DNA of 64,000 nt from Rutidosis leptorrhynchoides (GCF_046630445.1 NC_092334.1:101751501-101815500); one strand, 5' to 3'; positions 24,958 through 38,447 are shown, numbered from the stretch's first letter. Program-made: numbers and translations. Notes: generated from the sequence alone by a model not told the origin.

Positions 24958-27900
24958 TATAGTGACCCGAACTTTTCCATAATTATATATTAATTGAAAA
25001 CTATATTCGCATGATTAAATGTTTCCAACATGTTAAGCAATCAAATTTGTTAAGACTTGATTAATTGAAATGTGTTTCATGTAGACAATTGACCCCCCAA
25101 ATTGACCGGCGATTCACGAACGTTACAAATTCGTAAAAACTACATGATGTTATATATATAAACATATTTATGGTTAACATGAGATTATGATAAGTAAGTA
25201 TCTCACTAGGTATATTAACAGTGAGTGATATACATAAAAATGAGTTTATTGAATTAAGAAACTCGAAACGATATATATAACGATTATCGTTATAACAACG
25301 TCTTACTAACTACATATGAATCATATTAAGATATTGATACACTATGTTAAACATGATAAATGATAAATAAACATATCATTAAGTGTATTAACAATGAACT
25401 ACATATGTAAAAACAAGACTACTAACTTAAGGATTTCAAAACGAGACATATACGTAACGATTATCATTGTAACGACATTTAAATGTATATATATCATATT
25501 AAGATATATTAATACATCATAATATCATGATAATGTAATAATTTAACATCTCATTAGATATAATAAACAATGGGTTAACAACATTTAACAAGATCGTTAA
25601 CTTAAAGGTTTCAAAACAACACTTACATGTAACAACTAACGATGACTTAACGACTCAGTTAAAACGTATATACATGTAGTGTTTTAATATGTATTCATAC
25701 ACTTTTGAAAGACTTCAAGACACTTATCAAAGTACTTCTACTTAACAAAAAAAGCTTACAATTACATCCTCATTCATTTTCATCAACAATTCTACTCGTA
25801 TGCACTCGTATTTGTACTCGTACAATACACAGCTTCTAAATGTATTTACTATTGATATATACACTCCAATAATCAGCTCTTAGCAGCCCTTGTGAGTCAC
25901 CAAGACATGTGGGAACCATCATTTAACATCTAGCATGAAATATCTCAAAAAATTACAAACTAATGAACCTATATGTCAAGCCTAACATTCACGTGAATGT
26001 GCACACATACAAACATATTTTGATCACAACTTTCATGCATCAAACAACTCTCTCTCAAGTTTCTTCCATTGTTCTAAGTGTTCTTCATCATCTTCATCAA
26101 AATCTAGCTCAATCTAGTTCATAAATCCATACATAAACCAAGTTACAAAACAACTACTCAAGAAGACACCAACAACACTTCCAAGTTTGCTAGCTTACTT
26201 CCAATCTTGCAAATCCATTTTGAGTGATCATCCAACCTCAAGAAATCCTTCTTATTTACAGTAAGATATCTTTCTAATACAAGGTAATACTCATATTCAA
26301 ACTTTGATTTAATTTCTATAACTGTAATAATCTTATTTCGAGTGGAAATCATACTTGAACTTGTTTTCGTGTCATGATTCTACTTCAAGAACTTTCAAGC
26401 CATCCAAGGATCCTTTGAAGCTAGATCTATTTTTCTCATTTCCAGTAGGTTTATCCACAAAACTTGAGGTAGTAATTATATTCATAACATCATTCAAATC
26501 ATATATATAAAACTATCTTATTCGAAGGTTTAAACTTGTAATCACTAGAACATAGTTTAGTTAATTCTAAACTTGTTGGCAAAAAAAAGTTAATCCTTCT
26601 AAATTGACTTTTAAAATCAACTAGACACATGTTATATATCTATATGATATGCTAACTTAATGATTTAAAACCTGAAAACATTAAAAACACCGTGAAACCG
26701 GACATACGCCGTCATAGTAACACCGCGGGCTGTTTTGGGTTAGTTAATTAAAAACTATGATAAACTTTGATTTAAAAGCTATTATTATGGGAAAATGATT
26801 TTTCTTATGAACATGAAACTATATCCAAAAATCATGGTTAAACTCAAAGTGGAAGTATGTTTTCCAAAATGGTCATCTCGGAGTCGTTCTTTCGACTGAA
26901 ATGACTACCTTTACAAAAATGACTTGTAACCTGTATTTCCGACTATAAACTTATACTTTTTCTATTTAGATTCATAAACTTAAGTTCAATATGAAACCAT
27001 AGCAACTTGAATCACTCAAAACAGATTTAAAACGAAGATGTTATGGGTAAAACAAGATTGGATAATTTTGCTTGTTGTAGCTACGTGAAATGTGTAACAA
27101 ATCTATACAAATCATAACTTAACTAACTTATATTGTATTATACATGTATTCTAACATATATTATGTAATCTTGGGATACCATAGACACGAATACAATGTT
27201 TTGACATATCATATCGACCCATCTATATATATTATTTGGAACAACCATAGACACTCTATATGCAGTAATGTTGGAGTTAGCTATACAGGGTTGAGGTTGA
27301 TTCCAAATTAATATATATACTTTGAGTTGTGATTGAGTCTGAGACTTGTAGACACTGTGTCGTGGATTGATTCGAGATAATATATATTGCTTTATTTCTG
27401 TACATCTAACTGTGGACAACTAGTTGTAGGTTACTAACGAGGACTGCTGACTTAACAAACTCAAATCTTTAAAACGTAATAAAAATGTTGTAAATATATT
27501 TTGATCATACTTTGATATATATATGTACATATTTGTTATAGGTTCGTGAATCAACCCGTTGCCAAGTCTTACTTCCCGACGAAGTAAAAATCTGTGAAAG
27601 TGAGTTATAGTCCCACTTTTAAAATCTAATATTTTTGGGATGAGAATACATGCAGCTTTATAAATGTTTTACAAAATAGACATAAGTACGTGAAACTACT
27701 TTCTATGGTTGAATGATTGAAGCCGAATATGCCCCTTTTTGCTTGGTAACCTAAGAATTAGTAAACCGGTCTACTAATTGACGCGAATCCTAAAGATAGA
27801 TCTATTAGGCCCAACAAACCCCATCCGTTGTAGCCGATGCTTTAGTACTTCGAGTTTTTATATCATGTTCGATGGATATCCCGGAATGATGGGGATATTC

Positions 27901-28430
27901 TTATATGCATCTTGTTAATGTCGGTTACCAGGTGTTCACCATATGAATGATTTTTATCTCTATGTATGGGATGATGTTTACGAAAAATGGAAATATGAAA
28001 TTTTGTGGTCTATTATTATGATTGATAAATATATAGGATAAACCTATAACTCACCAACATTTTTGTTGACGTTTTAAGCATGTTTATTCTCAGGTAATTG
28101 TTAAGAGCTTCCGGTATTGCATACTAAATTAAGGACAAGATTTGGAGTCCATGCTTGTATAATATTGTTTGAAAACTGCATTCGAAGACATTTATTGTTG
28201 TGTAATATTATTGTAAACCATTATGTAATGGTCGTGTGAGAACGCTATATTTTGATTATCATTATTTGATAATCGTCGTAATATTTTAAATCTTTATCGA
28301 TAAAATAAAGGTTATGGTTGTTTTAAAAATCGAATGCAGTCTTTGAAAAACGTCTCATATAGAGGTCAAAACCTTGCAACGAAATTAATTAATATGGAAT
28401 GTTTATAATCAATATGAACGGGACATTTCA
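24958..28430 (+). mobile_element. element 1, 3' LTR
   Basis: 3,473 bp, followed by the second TATTC duplication. It aligns along its length with the 5' LTR, differing by scattered substitutions and the collapsed TA tract. Confidence 0.9.
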
Positions 28431-28435
28431 TATTC

Positions 28436-29580
28436 TGTAAAAATTCGAATTTAAAATATGAATGTTTCTGAAGTAGTGTTGGGAATTGAAGCATGAGTTA
28501 GTATAATATAATGACACTTGATCAACATGATTATATTACAGTAAGTCATGCTAATTTCTAATGGAACGTGATGATTCACAGACCATAACGTCATCATGTG
28601 CCAAGTTACATGAATCTTACATTCTACCTAATCTCCAAACATATCGAGAACATATCTTCCTGATAGTTCTATCTTTTCTCTTGAATTCTGGTAATTTAAC
28701 CAATCAAGATCGTGCTATTACAATTTCTCTCTTAGAACATTAGTCATGTTCATTCGAAACTCCATACCTACGAATTCTGGACCATTACTTGATGTACTTA
28801 AAGTCGAGAAGAGAAAACAAAAGCATGAAGCTTCGAAATAGAGATATGAGTATAAATCACAGCAAATAAGAGAGATCATTAAACAGGGATGTCAATGATT
28901 ATAGAAAGATAGAAGCAGGGACTCCGAAATATAAGGAAAGATATAAAGCCCAACAACAACCCAGAAATTACAAACCGTGTATATCGATGCGTATAGCAAT
29001 ATAAAGACACGAGAGAACTAAAACCATTATAAAACCAAGAGTATAGTAGAAATGAATAGATTCTTCTGGCGGCAGATGAAAAAGAAGAATGACAGATATG
29101 AAAGTTAGGAGTATATCAAGAATCAGAACTGGATGGAGCATATTGACGAATGCTTTAAAGTATGAATTAAGGAATAAAGTATTGGAGTGATGAAAATAAT
29201 GAAACAGAAAAGGTTAATTTAGAGTGGAAATATCAGACATAGTAATCGAGGCAGATTACGAATTTAATTAAAGAAAATCCTAATTTCCTTAATTACCGAA
29301 GAATCAAATCTTGTAAAGATCACGAAGATTTCTTTAAATTCCTTGAATTCCGGAAATCAACCGTGACTACGTCAAAAGTTAAGGCGAACATTTAATTTTC
29401 TCTTTTCACTCTTTTGTGATACCTTCACTCATAATCTTCACATAATCGATTTGTTTTATTACTCAATAAGTGATAAAACTTTATTTTTTTTAACTCATAT
29501 TCGGCATGAAAATATTTTTATTGTTAGCCATGATGACCACAATCAAATTTCGGGACGAAATTTCTTTAACAGGGAGGTAC
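28436..29580 (+). mobile_element. element X internal region, right piece, with polypurine tract
   Basis: Continues 14549-14835. It is strongly similar to element A at about 2366-3134 (for example gtagtgttgggaa-tgaagcatg and the stretch around 28561-28740), and ends in aaatttcgggacgaaattt and gggaggtac before the LTR. A 60-residue frame at 28561-28743 lies here but is probably not coding. Positions 28800-29230 have extra purine-rich sequence not obvious in element A. Confidence 0.75.
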
Positions 29581-29820
29581 TATAACAACCCTCACATTTC
29601 CATACTTGAATTGACTAATTTGCTTATAGGGTTGTTATCCATACGTAATATATAATTAAATTCAACGTTGATCAAATATTTATTTTTAGTCGACACGTTT
29701 TGTTAACTAAAATTTACACTAATTATATAAAATAACTTTAGTTAATATTAATATTAATGTGTATTATATTTAAAACTATATGTAACATAATTATTAATTG
29801 AATGATAAGTTATTTTAATC

Positions 29821-29821
<1 letters not shown>

Positions 29822-29892
<71 letters not shown>
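29822..29892. repeat. (AT)n microsatellite
   Basis: About 70 bp of AT in the LTR of element X. Confidence 0.9.
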
Positions 29893-29893
<1 letters not shown>

Positions 29894-30410
29894 CTTATAA
29901 AAAAAAGATTTTAAGTTATTTTTTTATAAGTTATTTTTTTTTTATAATGAGCCCATGAATTTTGACTAAATATTTTCAAAGATAAAAATTATTAAAAACA
30001 TTTTTAGCATGTTTTCTTTTCTTTTTTTTTGGTCAAAATTGACACCTTTATTTTATTTTATTTTTTATCTTTTCACCAACCATTTTTACCTATAAATACA
30101 TGGCTCCTCATTCATTTTTTTGCCAAAAAAACAAAAACTTAAGTTATTCTCTCAAAACATTGAAGAAAATTTGAGGTACTTTCTATTTTTATTATTTTTT
30201 TAATATTGTCGATTATATTTATATTTATTGTATATTCTTTATAAAATTCGAAATTAATTATGTTTATATGTTATAATTAGTATTATAAGTATTATGATGT
30301 ATAAAAATAATTTTGATAATTTATGGAATATTATTTATAATTAAATACGAATTATGTAGTATTTAAACGTAAAAACAATGTAAAATTCGTAATAAATATT
30401 TTTAACCAAA

Positions 30411-30415
<5 letters not shown>

Positions 30416-30480
<65 letters not shown>
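30416..30480. repeat. (AT)n microsatellite
   Basis: About 65 bp of AT in the LTR of element X. Confidence 0.9.
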
Positions 30481-30482
<2 letters not shown>

Positions 30483-30946
30483 TGAGTTTATAAAACTTAT
30501 ATAGATCTTCAAAAATTATAAAAATAATTACTTAGGTCGAATTGGTAATTATTATATAATTAAACTCTATTATTATGTAATTCAAAGGTAAATTAAGAAT
30601 AAATATAAAATAATAAAAAAAAAATTTAAATATTTTTTACAGGTTATTAGACTGATAGAAACTTATAAAAATTATAAAAATAATTTTTTGAGTTTATTTA
30701 GTAATTATGTAGAATTAAACTTGTTTTGTGAATAAATTAAGGGTAAAAACAAAAATAAATACAAAAATATAATAAAAACATTTTCTTAAATTTTTCTACT
30801 AATCTATATGATTAACTAAGACTAAAAAATTATGTATATAATTTTTAGATAATTAATTAATTATTTAGACATTTTTGGATAATGTTCGATTAATAAAACA
30901 CTATTATTTTTGAAGTAATTTAGGTATTTATTTAAAGGTAATTATA

Positions 30947-30950
<4 letters not shown>

Positions 30951-31022
<72 letters not shown>
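30951..31022. repeat. (AT)n microsatellite
   Basis: About 70 bp of AT in the LTR of element X. Confidence 0.9.
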
Positions 31023-31029
<7 letters not shown>

Positions 31030-32640
31030 ACTAAGGTATAATAACTAAATATTAAATAATACTTAGGTTATATTATCACATATATAATTATTAAGTACAT
31101 TAATAATTCGTTGTGTGTATACACCTATAATATGAAGGTTATAATTAAAAGATAACGTGCACTTTATACGAACCTCACCGCTACTTGTGATCTAGGGTGG
31201 TCCGTGTTGCCTTATGGGAACCGCTTGTGGATTTCGAATGCCATGACTTAGATTCTAGTCAAGAATCCTGGGCGCCCGGTAACAACAGATCATTCGAGTG
31301 ACTTGCATGATAGCAACGAAGTTTGGGCAAGATTGTACAACATCTTTGTGAAGAATTATAACCCGAACTTCTTTAAACTAGGAGCTTACTATAAGTGGAA
31401 GCTTTTCATAGATAGTAGGTTTCCAAAAATAGAAACTTTTGAGAAATAGGAACTTTTCTCGAAAATCGTCACTGTTAATATAGTTGCTATATTAATAAAC
31501 AAACTTTATGTATGTTAGATATTAACTAATCAAAGATTATATCTCTAGGTTAAGATCTCCGATCACTTACTCCGTTCATTCTTCTTTGCGTGGAATAACT
31601 TACTTGCTACTAAGGTGAATTTCATAGCCCCACTTTTTACTGTTTCATAACTATTTTTATAACTTTTTGGGTGAGACACATGCTTGCTTTATAACTGTTT
31701 TACGCTTAGACACAAGTACTAAATTGTTAACTATGCTGTCATGCTTTGATTCATGCTAAATTCCTACCGTAATATTGTTAATTGCTACATTTAAATGCAA
31801 ACTTAATTATTGTGAGTAGGCCTATTGAGAGTAACGTCTCTAATCATTTGACCGCTTGTCTTTGGTTACATATAATGATTCCACGACACTGATAGTACAA
31901 GGTGTCACAGGGTAAATTTTGTTTAGTAGCGATATTACAAACTGCAGCAACACTTTTAGATTGATATTTCTATATCAATCAACTTTAAACTAAATCTTGT
32001 GATCTATCATTATTATCAAAATCATTGTTTATGATAAACCTATGAACTAACCAACCTTTTGGTTGACACTTTTAAGCATGTTTTGTCTCAGGTACTTATA
32101 TATTATGCTTCCGCTGTAGAACTTTGATGTACTTAGAAGTCAAGCCATGCACTGGGACCAGAGTTAACATCTGCATCAATGTCGATTTTGACGGGGTGTT
32201 ACACACGACCAAGAGACACTTTCGACCCAAAGCGTTTAACTCCGACATAAGACCAAGCATGGTGATTGGGAAAACACTACTCAATCCTAAATCGAATCCA
32301 AAAGCAAAGTCTTCTAAGCAACCTGCAATAATTCACTAATCTCCGCGCTTACCTTTTCCACCTCTTCCTTGTGATTCTATAAAAATATAAACAACGAGAG
32401 GGTAAGCTATAAAGCTTAGTGAGGATAAACATACTATATACATACATATGCATAGAATGAATACGTATCACCAACACAAGAAATAAACACACACCACATC
32501 CTTGTATAACTAAGCAAAGCTATACATAACGTACCAACATGCCAAAACCGCAAGATTAGCTACAACACAACAATATATATACACACATATACGAAAATAT
32601 AGCCAATACCACAAGGTTAACCACTTAACCTTAAACATAT

Positions 32641-33006
32641 GAAGGTTGGCCGAACTACACATGCCTAAGTGAATCTGAACTACACGAGATTCACTACCTT
32701 CCTCCTGACTACAATTGAGGATGGCCGAACTACACATGCCTTATGAATATGAACTACACAAGATTCATACATCAACTAAATGACTATAGGGTTGGCGGAA
32801 CTACACACGCCCGAGTGGATCTGGACTACATAAGATGCACACCGTAAGTCATAACTACACAACTGAGAATGTCAGAACTACACACGACATCGTGAATCTG
32901 AACTACACAAGATTCACCATCCCAACTCACCTCATCCACATCATCAACATCGACCGGGTTGACCAAATCACACGCCAACGTGACTCCGTATACTCACAAG
33001 ATTCAC
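32641..33006. repeat. degenerate tandem repeat, each unit a hairpin
   Basis: Units of roughly 75-85 bp share gaactacacatgcc and a hairpin with arms gtgaatct/agattcac around the loop gaactacac(a/g). Clear hairpins are at 32669-32694, 32742-32769, 32815-32840 and 32892-32917; a worn fifth lies near 32970-33005. Confidence 0.75.
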
Positions 33007-34008
33007 TACCCCAAGGGTGGTAACCCAAAATGCATAAGCGTACAACATGGACCCAATAAAACCCACGGAGTCCATTCTCCCATACGCATGTAGAGTAAAC
33101 CCGAGCAAGGGTCACTCTACAAACTCGCACCCATCCTACACATACATACATATATAATATATTTACACTCACCTTAGCGCCTTGATGAATGCAAAGTCAA
33201 GTCCGCAAACTGCCAATGGAAAGTATCTATTCCATTTATCACACAACAAACAACACAATTAGGGTGGATTACAAACCAACCCAATTTGACACTTAGTGCA
33301 ATTTTGACCCAAATGCACTTTCAAGCACAAACAACGCCCAAACTAACCAATAATCACTCAACGCTAGTGAAAATGGTCCTATAATGCCAATTAAACTGAA
33401 ACGCAAGTTACAAATACTTATCTTCCCCAATTTGACCCACAAACCCTAATTTTGACCCATTTCAAAATTGGTCTTCCAAATACACCTAAATGGGTTCCAA
33501 CACTTCCATAATCACTAACACTAGTGATTACACCCACTTTACAAGCCTTACACATGGCCAAGTTGGTTTCCAATCCAAAACCCACCAACAATAATATAAA
33601 ACCCGATTACTAGCTCCTAACTTCCATTAAAGAGCTAGGTGGGTTTTCTCAAGAACCTTTAAGCCCAAACCCTAACATGAACACCAAATCAAACAATTGA
33701 AATTCGGAGTTAGAACTTACCGCAATAATCACAACGTACCCGTGAACGAGGTGAACAACTTTAACTCTTGAGCTTTCACCCAAGTCGACCTTCTTCTTCC
33801 CCAAATGTAACTTTCTCACTCTAAAATGGGGTTTCTCTTTCTAGGGTTTTGAGAGGATGAGGAGATGAAGAAATGAAGATGAAATGAGGATAAGGATAAG
33901 GTTTGGACAGATTTAAGGCCTCAAAACCGTTCATGACATGAAAAGACCAAAGTGCCCTTCATTTAACCTCTTTTTTTTTAAAATAGAAAAGAATGATGAT
34001 GCAGGTCT

Positions 34009-34155
34009 TGGCACAGCGTGCCACCTAACTGGCAATGCGTGCCACTTAGGTTATGAATTTGCCGATGTTTGCCTTGGCACAGTGTGCCACTCTGAAACTG
34101 GTTTTGCTGAATTTTGCTTTGGCACTACGTGCCACTTTCTTGGTGCGGTGTGCCA
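34009..34155. repeat. five palindromic tggcac...gtgcca units
   Basis: 15-bp units at 34009, 34030, 34075, 34120 and 34141. Units 1 and 4 read TGGCACagcGTGCCA and TGGCACtacGTGCCA, perfect 6-bp arms around 3 bases; the others have one or two mismatches. They lie about 200-350 bp inside the start of the reverse-strand LTR. Confidence 0.85.
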
Positions 34156-34370
34156 CTCTGAAACCGAATGTGATGTATAAAATTAAATATTCATACACCA
34201 CAATTGATACACCCAATCATAATTAAGGCAAACCAACCATAATACATTGTTAGAAAAGTCGTACGAAGTATGTTTTTACATTAAAACATGTTTTACGACT
34301 CCGACCTCTTATATAAATGCCTGCACCTGTACGTTTGAGTTCATGGTGTTACATTTAATAGTACACATAT

Positions 34371-37300
34371 TGTAGTGACCCGAACTTTTCCATGTTTATA
34401 TATATTAATTGAGATTGATGTTTACATGATTAAATGTTTCCAACATGTTAAGCAATCAAACTTGTTAAGACTTGATTAATTGAAATAGGTTTCATATAGA
34501 CAATTGACCACCCAAGTTGACCGGTGATTCACGAACGTTAAAACTTGTAAAAAAAACTATATGATGACATATATATGGTTATATATATAGTTAACATGAT
34601 ATTATGATAAGTAAACATATCATTAATTATATTAACAATGAACTACATATGTAAAAACAAGACTACTAACTTAATGATTTTGAAACGAGACATATATGTA
34701 ACGTTTATCGTTGTAACGACATTTAATGTATATATATCATATTAAGAGATATTCGTACATCATAATATCATGATAATATAATAATTTAAAATCTCTTTTG
34801 ATATTATAAACATTGGGTTAACAACATTTAACAAGATCGTTAACCTAAAGGTTTCAAAACAACACTTACATGTAACGACTAACGATGACTTAACGACTCA
34901 GTTAAAATGTATATACATGTAGTGTTTTAATATGTATTTATACACTTTTGAAAGACTTCAATACACTTATCAAAATACTTCTACTTAACAAAAATGCTTA
35001 CAATTACATTCTCGTTCAGTTTCATCAACAATTCTACTCGTATGCACCCGTATTCGTACTCGTACAATACACAGCTTTTAGATGTATGTATTATTGGTAT
35101 ATACACTCCAATGATCAGCTCTTAGCAGACCATGTGAGTCACCTAACACATGTGGGAACCATCATTTGGCAACTAGCATGAAATATCTCATAAGATTACA
35201 AAAATATGAGTAATCATTCATGACTTATTTACATGAAAACAAAATTACATATCCTTTATATCTAATCCATACACCAACGACCAAAAACACCTACAAACAC
35301 TTTCATTCTTCAATTTTCTTCATCTAATTGAACTCTCTCAAGTTCTATCTTCAAGTTCTAAGTGTTCTTCATAAATTCCAAAAGTTCTAGTTTCATAAAA
35401 TCAAGAATACTTTCAAGTTTGCTAGCTCACTTCCAATCTTGTAAGGTGATCAACCAACCTCAAGAAATCTTTGTTTCTTACAGTAGGTTATCATTCTAAT
35501 ACAAGGTAATAATCATATTCAAACTTTGGTTCAATTTCTATAACTATAACAATCTTATTTCAAGTGATGATCTTACTTGAACTTGTTTTCGTGTCATGAT
35601 TTTGCTTCAAGAACTTTGAGCCATCCAAGGATCCATTGAAGCTAGATCCATTTTTCTATTTTCCAGTAGGTTCATCCAAGGAACTTAAGGTAGTAATGAT
35701 GTTCATAACATCATTCGATTCATACATATAAAGCTATCTTATTCGAAGGTTTAAACTTGTAATCACTAGAACATAGTTTAGTTAATTCTAAACTTGTTCG
35801 CAAACAAAAGTTAATCCTTCTAACTTGACTTTTAAAATCAACTAAACACATGTTCTATATCTATATGATATGCTAACTTAATGATTTAAAACCTGGAAAC
35901 ACGAAAAACACCGTAAAACCGGATTTACGCCGTCGTAGTAACACCGCGGGCTGTTTTGGGTTAGTTAATTAAAAACTATGATAAACTTTGATTTAAAAGT
36001 TGTTATTCTGAGAAAATGATTTTTATTATGAACATGAAACTATATCCAAAAATTATGGTTAAACTCAAAGTGGAAGTATGTTTTCTAAAATGGTCATCTA
36101 GACGTCGTTCTTTCGACTGAAATGACTACCTTTACAAAAACGACTTGTAACTTATTTTTCCGACTAGAAACCTATACTTTTTTTGTTTAGATTCATAAAA
36201 TAGAGTTCAATATGAAACCATAGCAATTTGATTCACTCAAAACGGATTTAAAATGAAGAAGTTATGGGTAAAACAAGATTGGATAATTTTTCTCATTTTA
36301 GCTACGTGAAAATTGGTAACAAATCTATTCCAACCATAACTTAATCAACTTGTATTATATATTATGTAATCTTGAGATACCATAGACACGTATACAATGT
36401 TTCGACCTATCATGTCGACACATCTATATATATTTCGGAACAACCATAGACACTCTATATGTGAATGTTGGAGTTAGCTATACAGGGTTGAGGTTGATTC
36501 CAAAATATATATAGTTTGAGTTGTGATCAATACTGAGATACGTATACACTGGGTCGTGGATTGATTCAAGATAATATTTATCGATTTATTTCTGTACATC
36601 TAACTGTGGACAACTAGTTGTAGGTTACTAACGAGGACAGCTGACTTAATAAACTTAAAACATCAAAATATATTAAAAGTGTTGTAAATATATTTTGAAC
36701 ATACTTTGATATATATGTATATATTGTTATAGGTTCGTGAATCAACCAGTGGCCAAGTCTTACTTCCCGACGAAGTAAAAATCTGTGAAAGTGAGTTATA
36801 GTCCCACTTTTAAAATCTAATATTTTTGGGATGAGAATACATGCAGGTTTTATAAATGATTTACAAAATAGACACAAGTACGTGAAACTACATTCTATGG
36901 TTGAATTATCGAAATCGAATATGCCCCTTTTTATTAAGTCTGGTAATCTAAGAATTAGGGAACAGACACCCTAATTGACGCGAATCCTAAAGATAGATCT
37001 ATTGGGCCTAACAAACCACATCCAAAGTACCGGATGCTTTAGTACTTCGAAATTTATATCATATCCGAAGGGTGTCCCGGAATGATGGGGATATTCTTAT
37101 ATATGCATCTTGTTATTGTCGGTTACCAGGTGTTCACCATATGAATGATTTTTATCTCTATGTATGGGATGTGTATTGAAATATGAAATCTTGTGGTCTA
37201 TTGTTACGATTTGATATATATAGGTTAAACCTATAACTCACCAACATTTTTGTTGACGTTTTAAGCATGTTTATTCTCAGGTGATTATTAAGAGCTTCCG

Positions 37301-37623
37301 CTGTCGCATACTTAAATAAGGACAAGATTTGGAGTCCATGCTTGTATGATATTGTGTAAAAACTGCATTCAAGAAACTTATTTTGTTGTAACATATTTGT
37401 ATTGTAAACCATTATGTAATGGTCGTGTGTAAACAGGATATTTTAGATTATCATTATTTGATAATCTACGTAAAGCTTTTTAAACCTTTATTGATGAAAT
37501 AAAGGTTATGGTTTGTTTAAAAATGAATGCAGTCTTTGAAAAACGTCTCATATAGAGGTCAAAACCTCGCAACGAAATCAATTAATATGGAACGTTTTTA
37601 ATCAATAAGAACGGGACATTTCA
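34371..37623 (+). mobile_element. element 2, 5' LTR
   Basis: 3,253 bp, starting tgtagtgacccgaac and ending gggacatttca. It has the conserved blocks of the family: leader-like CT-rich sequence, gggatgagaatacatgc, gcgaatcctaaagata, ttattctcaggt and the gaggt...acctc hairpin (37555-37568). Confidence 0.93.
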
Positions 37624-37625
37624 GT

Positions 37626-37637
37626 TGGTATCAGAGC
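37626..37637 (+). other. element 2 primer binding site
   Basis: tggtatcagagc, complementary to the 3' end of plant initiator tRNA-Met, two bases after the LTR. Confidence 0.9.
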
Positions 37638-37832
37638 GTTGGTCTTAGAGAACCAGAAAATTTGCATTAGTGTATCTTATCGAGTTTGTTAGGATGCATT
37701 AGTGAGTCTGGACTTCGACCGTGTTTTCTTTAAAAATGATTGCTTAACATTTTTGTTGGAAACTATATATTTTTAACATATGAATATTATGTGATATATT
37801 AATCTCTTAACGTGTTTGATATTATGTGATAG

Positions 37833-38447
37833 ATGTCTACCTCTAGAACAAGTCCCATTGACTCACCTAATAATAATGAAGAGTCAAATGTAAATTGGAA
37901 TGATTTGTGGACTGATTCACAAGTTCCCGAAGAGGAACCGGAAGAAGAGTCGGAACCGGAAGAAGAATCGGAACCGGAAGAAGAATCGGAACCGGATGAA
38001 GAAATAGAACCGGTGGGGGAAATAATAAAACGGTTAAGTAAAAGAAAATCCTCAACCAACCGACCAAAGTTAATTATGGTCAATGGTGTTTCCGCCAAGG
38101 AAGCAAAATATTGGGAGGATTACCAATTCTCCGATGAATCGGATTCCGACGAGAATTCCGATGATGTTATAGAAATTACCCCAACTGAATTTAAAAAGGC
38201 AAAAGAAAATAATAAGGGAAAGGGCATAAAAATAGAGAAATCTAATTCCAACCCCGATGAACTTTATATGTATCGTCAACCCCCGAAGTCCTTAAGTTGT
38301 AACAATGACCCGGGAACCTCTAAACCACCAGGTTTTTCTAAACCAATGTGGACAACGACGGCTCGTATTAGGGGAACATCATATATCCCTAGAAACTTGG
38401 AAAAACGAACCAAAACCGAAGAAGAAGAAACGAGCGAGTCGGAATAA
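37833..38447 (+). CDS. element 2 extra gene a: acidic protein of unknown family
   Basis: 204 residues. The N-terminus is Ser/Asn-rich. Residues about 30-65 carry a Glu-Ser-Glu-Pro acidic repeat, then a short basic KRLSKRKSS. A central block (VNGVSAKEAKYWEDYQFSDE, then DDVIEITPTEFKKAKE) and the C-terminal half with GTSKPPGFSKP and TARIRGTSYIPR are shared with element 1. I recognise no domain; the acidic repeats and basic patches could suit a nucleic-acid or protein adaptor, but that is a guess. It is the first gene after the primer site and is followed 137 bp later by the F-box gene. The start is the first ATG of the frame. Confidence 0.8.
   Translation: MSTSRTSPIDSPNNNEESNVNWNDLWTDSQVPEEEPEEESEPEEESEPEEESEPDEEIEPVGEIIKRLSKRKSSTNRPKLIMVNGVSAKEAKYWEDYQFSDESDSDENSDDVIEITPTEFKKAKENNKGKGIKIEKSNSNPDELYMYRQPPKSLSCNNDPGTSKPPGFSKPMWTTTARIRGTSYIPRNLEKRTKTEEEETSESE

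Larger units (their letters stand above)
14836..28430 (+). mobile_element. element 1: complete but decayed Ty3/Gypsy chromovirus carrying two extra genes
   Basis: It is flanked by the TATTC duplication (14831-14835, 28431-28435). Parts: 5' LTR 14836-18365, initiator-Met tRNA primer site 18368-18379, acidic extra gene about 18587-19177, F-box extra gene 19316-20008, gag-pol region 20348-24921, purine tract 24922-24957, 3' LTR 24958-28430. The chromodomain at the end of pol and LTRs over 3 kb point to the Tekay/Del branch. The polyprotein is broken about half a dozen times. In the first roughly 280 bp the LTRs differ at about eight positions, suggesting an age of order one million years under usual plant rates (inference). 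Confidence 0.9.
29581..32203 (+). mobile_element. 3' LTR of element X
   Basis: Begins tataacaaccctc right after the purine tract and ends ggggtgttaca, so the ends form a short inverted repeat. Length 2,623 bp. It has three AT microsatellites. A stretch at about 32040-32115 (ccaaccttttggttgacac, tctcaggtac, gcttccgctg) matches the other Gypsy LTRs of the window, although the first several hundred bases do not. Confidence 0.75.
32204..34353 (-). mobile_element. reverse-strand Gypsy-type LTR (TGTAACACC family)
   Basis: On the reverse strand it starts TGTAACACCATG at 34353. It then runs through palindromic tggcac repeats (34009-34155), a leader-like region (33640-33900, with ctagggttttgag on the plus strand) and hairpin repeats (32641-32935). 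Its left end meets the LTR of element X at 32203/32204, so it may be truncated there. No coding region; open frames here, including a Cys-His-rich one at 33938-34180, come from the repeats. Confidence 0.6.

Noticed and set aside
28561-28743. 60-residue frame in the 3' internal region of element X, also recognisable in element A
   Set aside because: Differences between the two copies mostly change amino acids, which argues against a conserved protein. The DNA similarity reflects shared non-coding sequence.
33938-34180. Cys-His-rich frame resembling a metal-binding protein
   Set aside because: The pattern comes from the palindromic tggcac/gtgcca repeats of an LTR; no family match and no start context.
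34948-35181. Identical short frames at 34948 and 44803, at 36614 and 46469, and at 37158 and 47013
   Set aside because: They lie in the two LTRs of element 2 and are identical because the LTRs are; no coding evidence.
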